NCBI GenBank assembly: GCA_018829205.1
Contig: JAHJUE010000014.1
Location: 1-64,000, forward strand
Source: Bacteroidota bacterium
Lineage (GTDB): Bacteria > Bacteroidota > Ignavibacteria > Ignavibacteriales > Melioribacteraceae
Direction: 5' to 3'
Length of the DNA: 64,000 nt
Shown: positions 53,857-64,000 of the stretch, one piece after another
Layout: each line of letters opens with the position of its first letter
Numbering within the stretch: position 1 is the first letter of the stretch
Position numbers and translations under genes: made by a program
The notes under the pieces: generated by a model
Seen by the model: the letters and a program-made list of their open reading frames with translations, nothing else
Told to the model about the DNA's origin: nothing
Database searches by the model: none

Positions 53857-55179
53857 CTAATCGTCCGCTTGCCCCAATAAAGTATTTGAAAGTGTCTTTG
53901 TAGCTTTAGCCCCAAGGTCCTTCAGATTTTCAACTCGTCGTACAATATTACCGCTGCCTTCAGAAAGTTTTTTCATTGCCGAATCATAACTTTCTTTTGT
54001 CGAGTCTATTTTTTTACCGATGTTGGATAAGTCTTCAACAAATCCCACAAACTTATCATAAAGAGCTCCGCTTTGACGGGCTATTTCAAGAGCGTTTTTG
54101 TTCTGGTTTTCCTGACGCCAAATACTTTCAATTGTTCTTAAAGTAGCGAGAAGAGTAGAAGGACTGACAATAACTATATTTCTTTCGAACGCGTCATAAA
54201 ACAAATTAGGTTCGTTCTGAACAGCTAACGCAAAAGCAGGCTCAATAGGAATAAATAAAAGTACGAAATCGGGAGAATTTAAATCATAAAGAGTTTGGTA
54301 TTTCTTTTCACTAAGATTTTTAATATGACTGCCTATAGAACGTATATGATCTTTTAAAAATACCGCTTTATCATTCTCATTATCCGAAGATACAAATCTT
54401 TCATAAGCTACAAGCGAAACCTTTGAATCAATAATTATATTTTTATTGTCGGGCAAATATACTACAACATCAGGCTGATATCTTTTACCGTCTTCGCTTT
54501 TATGACTTTCCTGAACTTTATACTGATCACCTTTAACGAGTCCTGATTTTTCCAGAACGCTTTCAAGAATAAATTCACCCCATGTACCCTGAGTTTTTGA
54601 ATCTCCCTTTAACGCTTTTGTTAAATTATCTGCGTCGTGACTCATTTGTTTATTAAGTTCGCTAAGAGTTTTTATCTGTTCAAGCAGGGAAGAACGGCTC
54701 TGCGTATCGGCGTGATGAATATCATTTATTCTTTTCTGAAATTCATTAATTTTATCCCCAAGAGGATTCAGCAATCCCTGCACAAGTTCTTTATTCTGAT
54801 CGGTAAATCTTTTGCTTTTATCCTCCAATATCTCGTTGGCCAAATTCTTAAATTCATTTCTGAAACTTTCCTGGATATTTTCAATTTCTTCTTTATGTTC
54901 TTTTAATCGAAGCTTCAGATTTTCATTTTGTTCTGTAACTTTAACAAAATCATTAGAAGTTTCTGAATATTTATTCCTAACCGATTCTAATTCATGCTTT
55001 AATTCCGATACCGTCAACTCGAAAAATTTGTTTTTTTCTTCGGCTTTCGTTTTATCGGTTTTGATAGATTCAACTTCTTCAAATGGAATTCCCTTTGAAC
55101 TCGAATACTTTGATTTAGCAAATAAAATTCCTATAAATAATCCTATTACAATTCCGGCAGCTAAAAATATAATTTCCAT
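53857..55179 (-). CDS. rmuC: DNA recombination protein RmuC
   Basis: A 440-residue RmuC. N-terminal TM helix (about 5-22, IFLAAGIVIGLFIGILFA), long coiled coil (about 30-185), then the RmuC nuclease-like core: KTQGTWGEFILESVLEKSGLVKGDQY, PDVVVYLPDNKNIIIDSKVSLVAYERF, FVLLFIPIEPAFALAVQN and VSPSTLLATLRTIESIWRQENQNKNA. RmuC limits recombination between inverted repeats in E. coli. Antisense frames over the coiled coil are shadows. Confidence 0.96.
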   Translation of the reverse strand: MEIIFLAAGIVIGLFIGILFAKSKYSSSKGIPFEEVESIKTDKTKAEEKNKFFELTVSELKHELESVRNKYSETSNDFVKVTEQNENLKLRLKEHKEEIENIQESFRNEFKNLANEILEDKSKRFTDQNKELVQGLLNPLGDKINEFQKRINDIHHADTQSRSSLLEQIKTLSELNKQMSHDADNLTKALKGDSKTQGTWGEFILESVLEKSGLVKGDQYKVQESHKSEDGKRYQPDVVVYLPDNKNIIIDSKVSLVAYERFVSSDNENDKAVFLKDHIRSIGSHIKNLSEKKYQTLYDLNSPDFVLLFIPIEPAFALAVQNEPNLFYDAFERNIVIVSPSTLLATLRTIESIWRQENQNKNALEIARQSGALYDKFVGFVEDLSNIGKKIDSTKESYDSAMKKLSEGSGNIVRRVENLKDLGAKATKTLSNTLLGQADD

Positions 55180-55282
55180 AAATTTCTATTTTGATTTGAT
55201 GTTGAAAGAAAATGATTTTATAAAATTAATTAATCAATAAGGATAAACTTCGGGAAAAGGAGAATTTATAGATACGCAAATT

Positions 55283-55603
55283 TTATTTTTCATCGTCGCT
55301 AGTTTTATTAAGAACCTGGAATCTTTGCGGTTTTGACGCAGCTTTGTTTGCAACAACATGTTTACGGTGTTCGGTTGTATTTACATAAAGTTTTTGCGAA
55401 TCGGCGCTTGAAGTGTAGTTAACTGTTTTTTTTCTTGTCCCGGAATTATGTTCGTTATTTTGTGTTGTTGTTTTATTAACAATATGTTCTTCTTCTTTTT
55501 CTTTTTTTATAAATTTTGAGTATATGTATGATATAATCAAAACAACCGCGAAAATAATTGCAACGACCAGCAGAACCTGCTGAAAAAATGGGATTAGATC
55601 CAT
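55283..55603 (-). CDS. Small single-TM protein of unknown function
   Basis: A 106-residue protein with one TM helix (about 7-30, QVLLVVAIIFAVVLIISYIY), a lysine-glutamate-rich stretch (FIKKEKEEEH), and a basic, polar cytosolic tail of low complexity. No known domain is seen. It is upstream of rmuC on the same strand (103 bp apart). It may be a membrane-anchored adaptor. The gene is plausible but not strongly supported by family. Confidence 0.5.
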   Translation of the reverse strand: MDLIPFFQQVLLVVAIIFAVVLIISYIYSKFIKKEKEEEHIVNKTTTQNNEHNSGTRKKTVNYTSSADSQKLYVNTTEHRKHVVANKAASKPQRFQVLNKTSDDEK

Positions 55604-55742
55604 AAAAGTATTTTTCTTTCAAATTTAATTATACGAATATATTAAAATGTACGGCCAATTTCACATATGAATTATTTAGTAAATAGTAATGATAGAATGA
55701 AACAAAAGTAAACACAAAAAAGCAAATCAGAGTTCAGAATAA

Positions 55743-56177
55743 TTAAGCAACTTTAAATCTTATTCTTAAAATTCCGTTTTCGAATCCGGTCGATATAATT
55801 TTAAATTCACCAATTTCTTTTGTCGATTTTACATGCTCACCTCTGCACGGACATATATCATAATCGCCAATCTTTATAATTCTAACCGTATCGCCTGCGT
55901 CTTCGGGTAGTTTTTCAAGACTTACAAATTTATCCGCTTCTTCGCGTGTTAAAAAATCTTCCGTAATTTCCATATCCATATTTATAATATTGTTAACGCG
56001 AGTTTCTATTTCGGCGGTTTCATCAAGTGTCAATTCTCTGTCAAAGCGGTAGTCACACTTTGATTTTTTCTTCTCAATATGAGCGCTGAAAGAACGACCT
56101 TTATTGAACATTCTTACCATGGTTTGATTTAATATATGTTCAGCGCTGTGCATTTCCGGCGGATAAGATTTGCTCAT
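55743..56177 (-). CDS. AlaX-like alanyl-tRNA editing protein
   Basis: A 144-residue stand-alone editing domain of the ThrRS/AlaRS second-additional-domain type. The zinc site is complete: His10 and His14 in HSAEH, and Cys111 and His115 in CRGEH (CxxxH). The mid-protein KCDYRFDRELTLDE and C-terminal GFENGILRIRFKV are typical. It should hydrolyse mischarged tRNA, such as seryl-tRNA(Ala). It differs from full AlaX by lacking the C-Ala region. The surrounding gaps hold no clear partner. Confidence 0.88.
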   Translation of the reverse strand: MSKSYPPEMHSAEHILNQTMVRMFNKGRSFSAHIEKKKSKCDYRFDRELTLDETAEIETRVNNIINMDMEITEDFLTREEADKFVSLEKLPEDAGDTVRIIKIGDYDICPCRGEHVKSTKEIGEFKIISTGFENGILRIRFKVA

Positions 56178-56391
56178 TTAATCCTCTAATGAAATTAAAG
56201 CGAAAAATAAAATATTTGATGTTTAAATACATGTAATATTTTTTACATTGATATCTTTAATAAGCCGGTTTATTTTTGCAAGAAAACTGCCAATTCATAT
56301 TCTACAAATCATTTATCTATGAAAATGAAATTATGTGTCATACTATTATATAAACAGATAAATTGTTTTGCAGTAATTTGGAGTTAGCAAG

Positions 56392-57354
56392 GTGAAATTA
56401 TTTTTAATATTAATATTATCTGCGTCAATCTTTTTTATTTGCTGCGAAGAAAAAACGAATCCCGTAATAGTTGATAAAAACAACCCTCCAAAAATTATTT
56501 CTTTAACTTCACAATCAAACACTGCGGGCGGTCTGGATTTAATTCAGCTTGTATGTTTGGCGTCGGACATAGACGGCGATAAATTGGAATATAGCTGGTC
56601 GGCAATAAATGGCAGTATCTCGGGCAACGGAAGTATTGTTTATTGGTCAGCTCCTAACGCGCTAGGAAATTACTTAATTATTTGTACCGTAAATGACAAT
56701 AAAGGGGGAACTGTTAGCGATTCCATTGTAATAAATGTTGAAACGCTTTCTAATCTGCCTCTTCAAATTACACAAATTAAACTGCTGAATCAGGGAAGAA
56801 TTGAAAACGGCCAGATAGTAGAAATTATGAGCGAGACAAATAAAATAGAATCCGAATCTTTGAAATATAAATGGAATATTCACGGCGGTTCATTTGATAG
56901 TTTTATAAGTACCGAGAAAATTTTAAAATTTAATCCGCTCGAAGAAAAAGGATATATTATTTCTAATATTGTATGGAATAATAAAAATGAATATGATTAT
57001 AAATCGATCAATTTAATTGTGGGTGACACAATCGCAGGAAATGATTATGTAAAAATGATGAACCTTTTTGCTTCAAAAAACAGTTACAACAGTAATGATA
57101 CTCTTATTGTATATTTTTATGCCGTTACATCGGACCACAGTCCAATTGATTATGAAATTACAGTTAACGGATTTTCAAACAGCGGCGGATTTCAGATTTC
57201 TTCCTCATTTGATACTTCGGCTAAACCATTTATATTTGCAGAACTTAATAAGTTCATTAATGAAGATAAATACACCTTAATAATTTCATGCTGTGCTTTT
57301 GATAATAAGAAAGGATCAGATATTAAATTTTTGGAAACAACTGTTGTTCGATAA
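56392..57354 (+). CDS. Lipoprotein with PKD/Ig-like domains
   Basis: A 320-residue predicted lipoprotein starting with GTG at 56392 (after GGAGTTAGCAAG). The signal ends in FFICC with the lipid Cys near residue 17-18. Residues about 32-115 form an Ig/PKD-like beta-sandwich (QLVCLASDIDGDKLEYSWSA, then GNYLIICTVNDNKGGTVSDSIVINV), and the rest has two more similar sandwiches. It would sit on the outer membrane or surface. No enzyme motif is seen. Confidence 0.7.
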   Translation: MKLFLILILSASIFFICCEEKTNPVIVDKNNPPKIISLTSQSNTAGGLDLIQLVCLASDIDGDKLEYSWSAINGSISGNGSIVYWSAPNALGNYLIICTVNDNKGGTVSDSIVINVETLSNLPLQITQIKLLNQGRIENGQIVEIMSETNKIESESLKYKWNIHGGSFDSFISTEKILKFNPLEEKGYIISNIVWNNKNEYDYKSINLIVGDTIAGNDYVKMMNLFASKNSYNSNDTLIVYFYAVTSDHSPIDYEITVNGFSNSGGFQISSSFDTSAKPFIFAELNKFINEDKYTLIISCCAFDNKKGSDIKFLETTVVR

Positions 57355-57519
57355 CTAAAAACTAATTACCTAAATTCTTTAACAATTATTTTAAAAACAG
57401 TTTTACCTATAAGCGGCTAAAAAAAATCCCCTTTCCATTAAATGCTTTTTTGTTTCAATACTTATCTATTAATATATTCCATACAATAATTTTTTTATTT
57501 ATATACAGGAAGGCAAGAG

Positions 57520-58368
57520 ATGAATAAATTATCCTTAACTATATGTTTTATCTTTTATCTATTCTTTATTAATAGTTCTACGAAGGGATTTGAATTGAAA
57601 GGAAAAATAATTAAAAAAAGTATGATTAGCAGCGTTACTCACAGCAGCAGAGATTATCTGATTTATATCCCGGAAAATATAAATAATGACGAAGAAATTC
57701 CGGTTCTTTTATTCCTTCACGGCAACGGCGAAAGAGGCAATGATGTTAATACTGTGAAAATCCACGGACCGTTAAAAGAAATTGAAAACGGGAGAGAATT
57801 CCCATTCATAATTATCGCACCTCAAATGCTGCCTTTCCCTGATGACTATAATCACAGTCCAAATTTAAATAGTCATTTAATTGACTGGACAAAAAGACAA
57901 TCGATGAAAAGAGAAACATTTAATGCTAAAAATAGGTATGAAACACCTTATCCGCCTTATGGCTGGGATATACTTGAAAAAGATTTGATTGCTTTAATTA
58001 ATAATACAGTTAAAGAATATAACGGTGATAAAAACAGAATATATATAACCGGATTAAGTTACGGCGGTTATGGTACATGGTATATGCTTTCAAAATATCC
58101 GGAGATATTTGCGGCCGGAGTTCCAATTTGCGGGGCAGGGAATCCCGAAGACGCAAAAAAAATTGGAAAAACACCTGTTTGGCTTTTTCACGGAGGAAGA
58201 GACCGTGTAATTCTACCTCAATGGTCGCTTGAAATGGCCGATTCACTTGATGCGGCGGGGGGAAATATAATTGTTACTGTTCACGAAGATTTAGCTCATA
58301 ATTGCTGGACAAGGGTTTATTCAGGCAAGGATATGTACGATTGGCTTTTAAATAATACAAAAAGATAA
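57520..58368 (+). CDS. Secreted alpha/beta-hydrolase esterase (PHB-depolymerase-like)
   Basis: A 282-residue exported hydrolase. Signal segment at 1-23. Motifs: oxyanion region LLFLHGNGERGNDVN, nucleophile GLSYGGYGTWYML (Ser), acid GGRDRVILP (Asp), and catalytic His in DLAHNCWTRVY. These place it in the secreted carboxylesterase/PHB depolymerase-like group (peptidase S9-type fold also possible). It lies after a lipoprotein gene with its own AAGGC-type site. Substrate unknown. Confidence 0.85.
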   Translation: MNKLSLTICFIFYLFFINSSTKGFELKGKIIKKSMISSVTHSSRDYLIYIPENINNDEEIPVLLFLHGNGERGNDVNTVKIHGPLKEIENGREFPFIIIAPQMLPFPDDYNHSPNLNSHLIDWTKRQSMKRETFNAKNRYETPYPPYGWDILEKDLIALINNTVKEYNGDKNRIYITGLSYGGYGTWYMLSKYPEIFAAGVPICGAGNPEDAKKIGKTPVWLFHGGRDRVILPQWSLEMADSLDAAGGNIIVTVHEDLAHNCWTRVYSGKDMYDWLLNNTKR

Positions 58369-58543
58369 AAATTCTTTTAATTTTTTATTGTGATTTCTCA
58401 GATAACAAGTTATTTTTACCAGATATATTATTTAAAAAATGGAGTAAGTTATTTCCTTTCTGATAATTTGCCCGATTTTTAGTCATCACTTTTTTTATAT
58501 GAACTTCATAAAATAGGATAATAGACAATTATTATTTAAGAAT

Positions 58544-59893
58544 ATGGGAAAACACAAAATCAAAAAAGGTTTGGATCTGCCGATTACCGGCGCCCCCGAA
58601 CAAAATATCTCCGAAGCAAATAAAGTTTCTAAGATTGCAATTATCGGAGATGATTACGTCGGAATGAAACCTACAATGCTTGTAAAAGTCGGCGACAATG
58701 TAAAACTCGGTCAAATTCTATTTACCGATAAAAAGATGGAAGGAATTAATTTTACATCTCCCGGCGCGGGAAAAGTTGTTGAAATTAACCGCGGCGAAAA
58801 AAGACATTTTCAATCAATTGTTATTCAGCTTGAAGGGCATGAAGAAGAAACTTTTAAATCATTTACCGATGCTGAAATCAAAACAATTGACAAAGAAACG
58901 GTTAAAACACAGCTTTTAACTTCAGGTCAATGGCAGTCATTAAAATCGCGTCCGTTCAGTAAGGTAGCCGACCCGGCGACAGTACCGCATTCAATATTTG
59001 TTACCGCTATGGATTCTAATCCGCTGGCGCCCTCGATTGAAAAAGTACTTGAAGGATCTGAAAATGATTTTCAAACAGGTCTTTTTCTGCTTACAAAATT
59101 AACCGACGGTAAAATATTTATTTGCAAATCAACGGGCTCAAATATACCTGTCATAGATTCAAATCAGATTTCAGTGGAAGAATTTGAAGGTCCGCATCCT
59201 TCAGGAAATGTTGGCACTCATATTCATTTTGTAGATCCGGTGGGAAGAAAGAAAAGTGTTTGGTACATAAACGCTCAGGATTTAGCGGCAGTGGGATACT
59301 TATTCAAAACCGGCAGAATTAAAACAGAAAGAATAGTATCATTAGCCGGACCTTCGGTAAAGAATCCAAAATTGTTAAAAACTAGATTGGGTGCCTGTCT
59401 TTCAGAATTAACAAACGGCGAATTAAAAGATGGAGAAAACAGGATTATTTCAGGCTCTGTACTTTCAGGCGTTAAAGCGGAAGGAGCATACTGCTATTTA
59501 GGTAAATTCCATCAGCAAGTTTCAGTTGTTCCAGAAGGCAGAGAAAAAAAATTCTTAGGCTGGTTAACTCCTGGTTTTGATCTTTTTTCGGTAAAAAGAA
59601 TTTTGGCTTCAAGTCTAACCCCTAATAAAAAATTTAATTTTAATACATCTACAAACGGCGGCGAAAGAGCAATTGTGCCGATTGGCAGTTACGAGCAGGT
59701 TATGCCGCTTGATATTCTTCCTACATATTTATTAAGATCATTAGCCGTTAATGATGTTGAAGAAGCGGAAAAATTAGGAGTATTAGAACTCGACGAAGAA
59801 GATTTAGCATTATGCACATATGTTTGTCCTTCCAAATTGGATCACGGACATGCATTAAGAAGAAATTTAACTTTAATTGAGAAGGAAGGATAG
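58544..59893 (+). CDS. nqrA: Na+-translocating NADH:quinone reductase subunit A
   Basis: A 449-residue cytosolic subunit of the Nqr pump. Starts [20 protein letters not shown]; barrel-sandwich block [32 protein letters not shown] (about 46-77); Pro/Gly core [27 protein letters not shown]-terminal [19 protein letters not shown]. NqrA is linked to quinone binding. It lacks a clear RBS. It is the first of six genes, overlapping nqrB by one base. Confidence 0.97.
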   Translation: MGKHKIKKGLDLPITGAPEQNISEANKVSKIAIIGDDYVGMKPTMLVKVGDNVKLGQILFTDKKMEGINFTSPGAGKVVEINRGEKRHFQSIVIQLEGHEEETFKSFTDAEIKTIDKETVKTQLLTSGQWQSLKSRPFSKVADPATVPHSIFVTAMDSNPLAPSIEKVLEGSENDFQTGLFLLTKLTDGKIFICKSTGSNIPVIDSNQISVEEFEGPHPSGNVGTHIHFVDPVGRKKSVWYINAQDLAAVGYLFKTGRIKTERIVSLAGPSVKNPKLLKTRLGACLSELTNGELKDGENRIISGSVLSGVKAEGAYCYLGKFHQQVSVVPEGREKKFLGWLTPGFDLFSVKRILASSLTPNKKFNFNTSTNGGERAIVPIGSYEQVMPLDILPTYLLRSLAVNDVEEAEKLGVLELDEEDLALCTYVCPSKLDHGHALRRNLTLIEKEG

Positions 59894-61095
59894 TGAAGTT
59901 CTTAAAAGAATTTATTGAGAAACAGGAACATCATTTTGAAAAAGGCGGAAAACTTGAAAAGTTTTTTCCGCTTTACGAAATGACCGCTACATTTATGTTT
60001 ACTTCCGGTACGGTTACCAAAAGCGCCTCGCATGTAAGAGACGCGATGGACCTGAAAAGGATGATGATAATGGTTGTATATGCATTAATACCTGCGGTGT
60101 TAATGGCCTTATTTAATACCGGTTATCAGGCTAATGTTGCTCTGCAGCAATTAGGATTAAGTACGGTTGAAAGCTGGCAGGGAAATGTAATTGAATGGCT
60201 GGGAATTGGGTTTGATAAGGCAAGTCTTTTATCAAATGTTATTCTCGGTTCATTATACTTTTTCCCTATTTATATTGTTACTATCGCTGTCGGCGGTTTT
60301 TGGGAGGTAGTTTTTGCTACCGTTAGAAAACATGAAATCAACGAAGGATTTTTAGTAACAAGTTTATTATTTCCTTTAATATGCCCTCCCGATATTCCTT
60401 ATTGGCAAGTTGCTCTCGGAATTTCATTCGGCGTTGTTATTGGTAAAGAAGTATTCGGCGGTGTAGGAATGAATATCTTAAATCCTGCCTTAACCGGAAG
60501 AGCTTTTTTATTTTTCGCCTATCCGGCGCAGATTTCCGGAGATAAGGTCTGGACAGCAATTGACGGTTTTTCACAAGCCACACCATTGGCTCAATACGCC
60601 GATACCGCTATGAATGTAACATTCTCATGGTGGGACTCATTTATTGGTTTGATTCCCGGCTCTATGGGAGAGACATCGACATTAGCCTGCATAATTGGCG
60701 CAGTTGTTTTAATTGCCACTGGTGTCGGTTCCTGGAGGATTATGCTTAGTGTCCTACTTGGAATGATTGGTACATCATTATTATTTAATTTAATAGGCAG
60801 TTCAACAAATCCGATGTTTGGTGTTACTCCAGTTTGGCATCTTGTATTAGGCGGTTTTGCTTTCGGTACTGTATTTATGGCAACCGATCCTGTCAGCGCC
60901 GCATATACGACAGGAGGGAAGTGGCTGTATGGTTTGTTGATTGGAATTTTAGTTGTGCTTGTTAGAGTTGTTAATCCGGCATTCCCAGAAGGAATGATGC
61001 TTGCAATATTATTCGCTAACGTATTTGCTCCTATTCTGGATAGGATATTTATTAATGCGAATATAAAAAGGAGGTTGGCTAGAAATGTCGGGTGA
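59893..61095 (+). CDS. nqrB: Nqr subunit B (covalent FMN)
   Basis: A 400-residue membrane subunit with about ten TM helices. Flavinylation motif at 224-230 is DGFSQAT, with Thr230 as the expected FMN site; the residue before Ala is Gln, where Gly or Ala is usual. GTG start at 59893 overlaps the nqrA stop. Conserved stretches include [38 protein letters not shown] and [20 protein letters not shown]. NqrC begins inside its last codons. Confidence 0.97.
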   Translation: MKFLKEFIEKQEHHFEKGGKLEKFFPLYEMTATFMFTSGTVTKSASHVRDAMDLKRMMIMVVYALIPAVLMALFNTGYQANVALQQLGLSTVESWQGNVIEWLGIGFDKASLLSNVILGSLYFFPIYIVTIAVGGFWEVVFATVRKHEINEGFLVTSLLFPLICPPDIPYWQVALGISFGVVIGKEVFGGVGMNILNPALTGRAFLFFAYPAQISGDKVWTAIDGFSQATPLAQYADTAMNVTFSWWDSFIGLIPGSMGETSTLACIIGAVVLIATGVGSWRIMLSVLLGMIGTSLLFNLIGSSTNPMFGVTPVWHLVLGGFAFGTVFMATDPVSAAYTTGGKWLYGLLIGILVVLVRVVNPAFPEGMMLAILFANVFAPILDRIFINANIKRRLARNVG

Positions 61096-61885
61096 TAGTA
61101 CAAAAAAGACGATAATAGTTGCTTTAGGCGTTTGCCTTGTTTGTTCGGTTTTAGTTTCTTCCGCCGCAGTGGCGTTGAATTCAATTCAAGAAGATAACAA
61201 AAGAATTGACAAGCTTAAAAATATTCTTGAAGCAGGTGATTTATACACCGATAAAGGTTCTATTGAAAAAACCTATAAAGATAAAATAGAAGGAATCATC
61301 ATTGAACTAAAAACAGGTGAAGTTTTACCTGAAGAAAAACATTCCGAAAAACTTAATGTAGCAACTTTTAATATTGAAGAAATGGCTGATGATGCTGAAT
61401 ACGGCGTTGATATTCCTGCAGATGAAGATATTGCCGGAATTAAATCAAAACCAAAATATATGCCTGTATATGAAGTGAAAAATAAAGATGAAGTTGAAAA
61501 ATATATATTCCCGATTTACGGAAAAGGTTTGTGGTCAACTTTATACGGATTTATAGCTATTGATAAAGATCTGAAAACTATTAGAGGAATTACTTTTTAC
61601 CAGCATGGTGAAACTCCGGGTCTCGGCGGTGAAGTTGATAATCCCAAATGGAAAGCTTCATGGAACGGGAAAAAGGCCTTTGGTGAAAATAATGAAGTGA
61701 AAATAAATATATTAAAAGGGAAGGTAGATCCTTCGGATTCGAATTCTGAATTTAAAGTCGACGGTTTATCGGGCGCTACGATTACAACGCGCGGAGTTGA
61801 TAATTTTGTTAAGTACTGGCTCGGTGAACACGGATACGGTCCTTTTATTGAAAATTTAAGACAGGAAGGGAATCAGCATGAGTAA
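61085..61885 (+). CDS. nqrC: Nqr subunit C (covalent FMN)
   Basis: A 266-residue subunit with one TM helix (about 8-28) and a periplasmic FMN-binding domain. Flavinylation motif SGAT at 229-232 (Thr232 expected site) within [23 protein letters not shown] site precedes the ATG, which lies inside nqrB (eleven-base overlap). The acidic middle ([22 protein letters not shown]) is longer than in some relatives. Confidence 0.96.
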   Translation: MSGDSTKKTIIVALGVCLVCSVLVSSAAVALNSIQEDNKRIDKLKNILEAGDLYTDKGSIEKTYKDKIEGIIIELKTGEVLPEEKHSEKLNVATFNIEEMADDAEYGVDIPADEDIAGIKSKPKYMPVYEVKNKDEVEKYIFPIYGKGLWSTLYGFIAIDKDLKTIRGITFYQHGETPGLGGEVDNPKWKASWNGKKAFGENNEVKINILKGKVDPSDSNSEFKVDGLSGATITTRGVDNFVKYWLGEHGYGPFIENLRQEGNQHE

Positions 61886-62498
61886 ATACACAAAACAACT
61901 TCTTGATCCCATATTTAATAATAACCCAATAGCACTGCAGATTTTGGGAATTTGTTCTGCGCTTGCAGTTACATCAAAATTGGAAACTTCAATCGTTATG
62001 GCGCTTGCGGTAACCCTGGTCACAGGTTTTTCAAATTTGTCTGTCAGTCTTATAAGAAAACATATTCCCAGCAGCATTAGAATATTAGTTGAAATGACGA
62101 TTATCGCTTCACTTGTAATTATTGCCGATCAGCTTATTAAAGCTTTTGCTTTTGACGTTAGTAAACAATTATCGGTTTATGTGGGACTGATTATAACCAA
62201 CTGTATTGTAATGGGAAGAGCAGAGGCTTACGCGCTTCAAAATCCTCCAATACCAAGTTTAATTGACGGACTTGGTAACGGTATCGGATACAGCTTTGTA
62301 CTGTTATTTGTGGGATTTTTCAGAGAGTTAATAGGTTCGGGAAAACTTTTGGGATATACGGTTTTCTCATTAAACACAGACGGCGGATGGTATAACCCGA
62401 ACGGTTTATTTTTGCTATCGCCGAGTGCTTTTATTTTGATAGGTCTGCTTATCTGGATGATAAGAACTAAAAAACCAGAACAAGTAGAGGAGGATTAA
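61878..62498 (+). CDS. nqrD: Nqr subunit D
   Basis: A 206-residue membrane subunit with six TM helices, half of the NqrD-NqrE pair that holds a membrane [2Fe-2S] site. Cys26 (LGICSALAV) and the Cys of [12 protein letters not shown] are the expected ligands. It overlaps nqrC by eight bases. Rnf also has such a pair (RnfA/E), but NqrA and NqrF make this an Nqr set. Confidence 0.96.
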   Translation: MSKYTKQLLDPIFNNNPIALQILGICSALAVTSKLETSIVMALAVTLVTGFSNLSVSLIRKHIPSSIRILVEMTIIASLVIIADQLIKAFAFDVSKQLSVYVGLIITNCIVMGRAEAYALQNPPIPSLIDGLGNGIGYSFVLLFVGFFRELIGSGKLLGYTVFSLNTDGGWYNPNGLFLLSPSAFILIGLLIWMIRTKKPEQVEED

Positions 62499-62501
62499 GA
62501 A

Positions 62502-63113
62502 ATGGTTGAACATTATTTGAGCTTATTTATTAAATCAATATTTATTGAAAATATGGCTCTCGCATTCTTTCTCGGAATGTGTACCTTTCTTGCAGTCTCA
62601 AAAAGAATTGAAACTGCGGTTGGATTAGGTATTGCTGTTGTTGTTGTTCAGGCAATAACTCTGCCTGTTAACAATTTGATTTATCAGAATGTATTAACAA
62701 AAGGAGCGCTTGACTGGGCCGGACTTGGTAATGTTGATCTTACATTTTTAGGATTGATTACCTACATAGGCGTTATTGCGGCAATGGTTCAGATTTTAGA
62801 AATGACTTTAGACAAATTTGTACCGTCACTTTATAACGCTCTTGGCATTTTTCTCCCTCTTATTACTGTAAACTGCGCCATTCTCGGCGGTTCGTTGCTG
62901 ATGGTTGAAAGAGATTATAATTTCGGGGAAAGTGTTGTTTTTGGTTTGGGTTCGGGAATAGGTTTCGCGCTTGCAATTATTGCGCTTGCCGGAATCAGAA
63001 CCAAAATGAAATACAGCAATGTGCCTCCGGGTTTAAGAGGATTAGGAATTACGTTTATTACAGCAGGTTTAATGGCTATCGCGTTTATGTTATTTTCCGG
63101 AATTCAATTATAG
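62502..63113 (+). CDS. nqrE: Nqr subunit E
   Basis: A 203-residue six-TM subunit, inverse partner of NqrD. Cys27 ([11 protein letters not shown]) and the Cys of [13 protein letters not shown] should complete the membrane [2Fe-2S] site. It starts three bases after the nqrD stop, following GAGGAGG. Confidence 0.96.
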   Translation: MVEHYLSLFIKSIFIENMALAFFLGMCTFLAVSKRIETAVGLGIAVVVVQAITLPVNNLIYQNVLTKGALDWAGLGNVDLTFLGLITYIGVIAAMVQILEMTLDKFVPSLYNALGIFLPLITVNCAILGGSLLMVERDYNFGESVVFGLGSGIGFALAIIALAGIRTKMKYSNVPPGLRGLGITFITAGLMAIAFMLFSGIQL

Positions 63114-63125
63114 AGGTTTTATTTA

Positions 63126-64000
63126 ATGGAAGGAACAAGTTTAGTATTATTTGGCGTAGTAATGTTTACGCTTATTGTTTTAGTCCTTGTGATGGTAATT
63201 CTATTTGCCAAATCAAAGCTGGTTGCTTCGGGCAACGCTAAAATATTAATTAATGAAGATGATGAAAAAACATTAACGGTACCGCTTGGCGGAAAACTGT
63301 TAAATGTGCTTGCCGAACAGCAAATATTTATTCCTTCTGCATGCGGAGGAGGAGGCACATGCGGCGAATGTAAAGTTCAGATTGTTGAAGGAGGCGGCGA
63401 TGTGCTTGCAACCGAAAAAACAAAACTTAGCCGTAAACAAATCAGAAATCATTACCGTTTATCTTGTCAGGTTCCCGTAAAAGGTGATTTGAAATTAGAA
63501 CTCGAACCTGAAATCTTCGAAATCAAAAAATGGGAGTGTACTGTTAAATCAAATCATAACGTAGCTACCTTTATTAAAGAATTGGTTCTTGAACTTCCGG
63601 CAGGCGAGAAAGTTGATTTCCGCGCCGGCGGTTATATTCAAATTGAAGCTCCGCCTCATACTGTTGATTACAAAGATTTTATTATCGAAGAAGAGTACAG
63701 ACCGGATTGGGATAAATTTAATATTTGGCAGTACAAATCTGTTGTTAAAGAGCCGATTGTACGCGCTTACTCAATGGCCAGTTATCCCGAAGAAGAAGGC
63801 ATTATTATGCTGAACGTACGTATTGCTACGCCGCCACCTAGAATGCCGAATGTGCCTCCGGGACAGATGTCTTCGTTTATATTTGGATTAAAACCAGGCG
63901 ATAAAGTAACTATTTCAGGTCCCTATGGTGAATTCTTCGCTAAAGATACCGAAGCTGAAATGGTTTTTATTGGCGGAGGTGCCGGAATGGCGCCTATGCG
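63126..64000 (+). CDS. nqrF: Nqr subunit F, cut by the window edge
   Basis: The start at 63126 follows GAGG. 291 codons are seen before the window ends. TM helix (about 7-28), then a plant-type [2Fe-2S] ferredoxin domain with Cys73, Cys79, Cys82 and Cys114 ([16 protein letters not shown]), then the FAD domain ([18 protein letters not shown]) and the start of the NAD part ([10 protein letters not shown]). NqrF takes electrons from NADH. Length to the edge is as expected for a protein of about 400 residues. Confidence 0.97.
   Translation, partial: MEGTSLVLFGVVMFTLIVLVLVMVILFAKSKLVASGNAKILINEDDEKTLTVPLGGKLLNVLAEQQIFIPSACGGGGTCGECKVQIVEGGGDVLATEKTKLSRKQIRNHYRLSCQVPVKGDLKLELEPEIFEIKKWECTVKSNHNVATFIKELVLELPAGEKVDFRAGGYIQIEAPPHTVDYKDFIIEEEYRPDWDKFNIWQYKSVVKEPIVRAYSMASYPEEEGIIMLNVRIATPPPRMPNVPPGQMSSFIFGLKPGDKVTISGPYGEFFAKDTEAEMVFIGGGAGMAPM

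Noticed and set aside
54812-55240. 142-codon open frame on the plus strand
   Set aside because: Antisense to the RmuC coiled coil, Leu/Ser/Phe-rich as expected for a shadow.
60591-61184. 197-codon open frame on the minus strand
   Set aside because: Antisense to nqrB and nqrC, whose motifs and overlaps are clear. No family pattern of its own.

Overview
The window looks like a chromosomal segment of an AT-rich Gram-negative bacterium of the Bacteroidota/Chlorobiota/Ignavibacteria group, most likely Ignavibacteria. This is inferred from the following. A secreted protein (39064-40392) ends in a type IX secretion sorting domain of the NYPNPFNPST type. PKD and BNR-type secreted proteins are common here. 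The 8-TM MacB-like permeases, the NtrC-type regulators paired with PAS kinases, the stand-alone PGI domain of the Tal-PGI type, and an Nqr sodium pump all fit this group. I saw no rRNA, tRNA, CRISPR array, prophage or IS transposase. No stretch above 300 bases lacks a gene.

Layout. 1-7266 (minus): a sensor kinase, a LysM/FecR surface protein and a large PKD-repeat protein that runs off the left edge. 7386-10867 (minus): an MprF-C-terminal-like acyl/aminoacyltransferase relative, then cytochrome bd oxidase (cydA, cydB). 11018-12214: a secreted SPOR-domain protein. 12336-26759: an efflux locus made of a divergently transcribed NtrC-type regulator and its kinase, then an HlyD/MacA adaptor, two ABC ATPases (the second with degenerate motifs), three MacB/FtsX-type permeases and a DoxX membrane protein. 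A four-helix-bundle gene flanked by inverted repeats is inserted between the two ATPase genes. 27295-29417: a porin, an FMN-binding-domain protein and a 3-4 TM histidine-containing membrane protein. 29420-34659: an EamA transporter, a rhodanese, SufE, and an unusual flavoprotein fused to a NapH/NosR-like polyferredoxin.

34802-38814: zwf, pgl and a PGI-type gene (glucose-6-phosphate node). 39064-40392: the T9SS-sorted beta-propeller protein. 40539-49554 (minus): a TAXI-type TRAP uptake operon (porin, universal stress protein, binding protein, fused permease) downstream of its own two-component pair. 49824-58368: mixed single genes, including a lipoprotein, DUF486, SRPBCC, beta-carbonic anhydrase, VOC, cupin, rmuC, an AlaX-like editing protein and an esterase. 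58544-64000: nqrABCDEF, with nqrF cut by the right edge.

How it works together. The bd oxidase and Nqr pump form parts of a respiratory chain. Extracytoplasmic flavin (NqrB, NqrC and the 28384 protein) and Fe-S electron carriers recur. Two loci carry the same regulatory layout: an NtrC-family activator gene beside a sigma-54-like GG-N10-GT promoter with a perfect 16-bp palindrome roughly 100-150 bp upstream of the predicted start site. One drives efflux, the other TRAP uptake. The regions most worth a second look are these two promoters, the structured leader with a terminator just before the third permease, the inserted four-helix-bundle cassette, the degenerate second ATPase, and the flavoprotein-polyferredoxin fusion.
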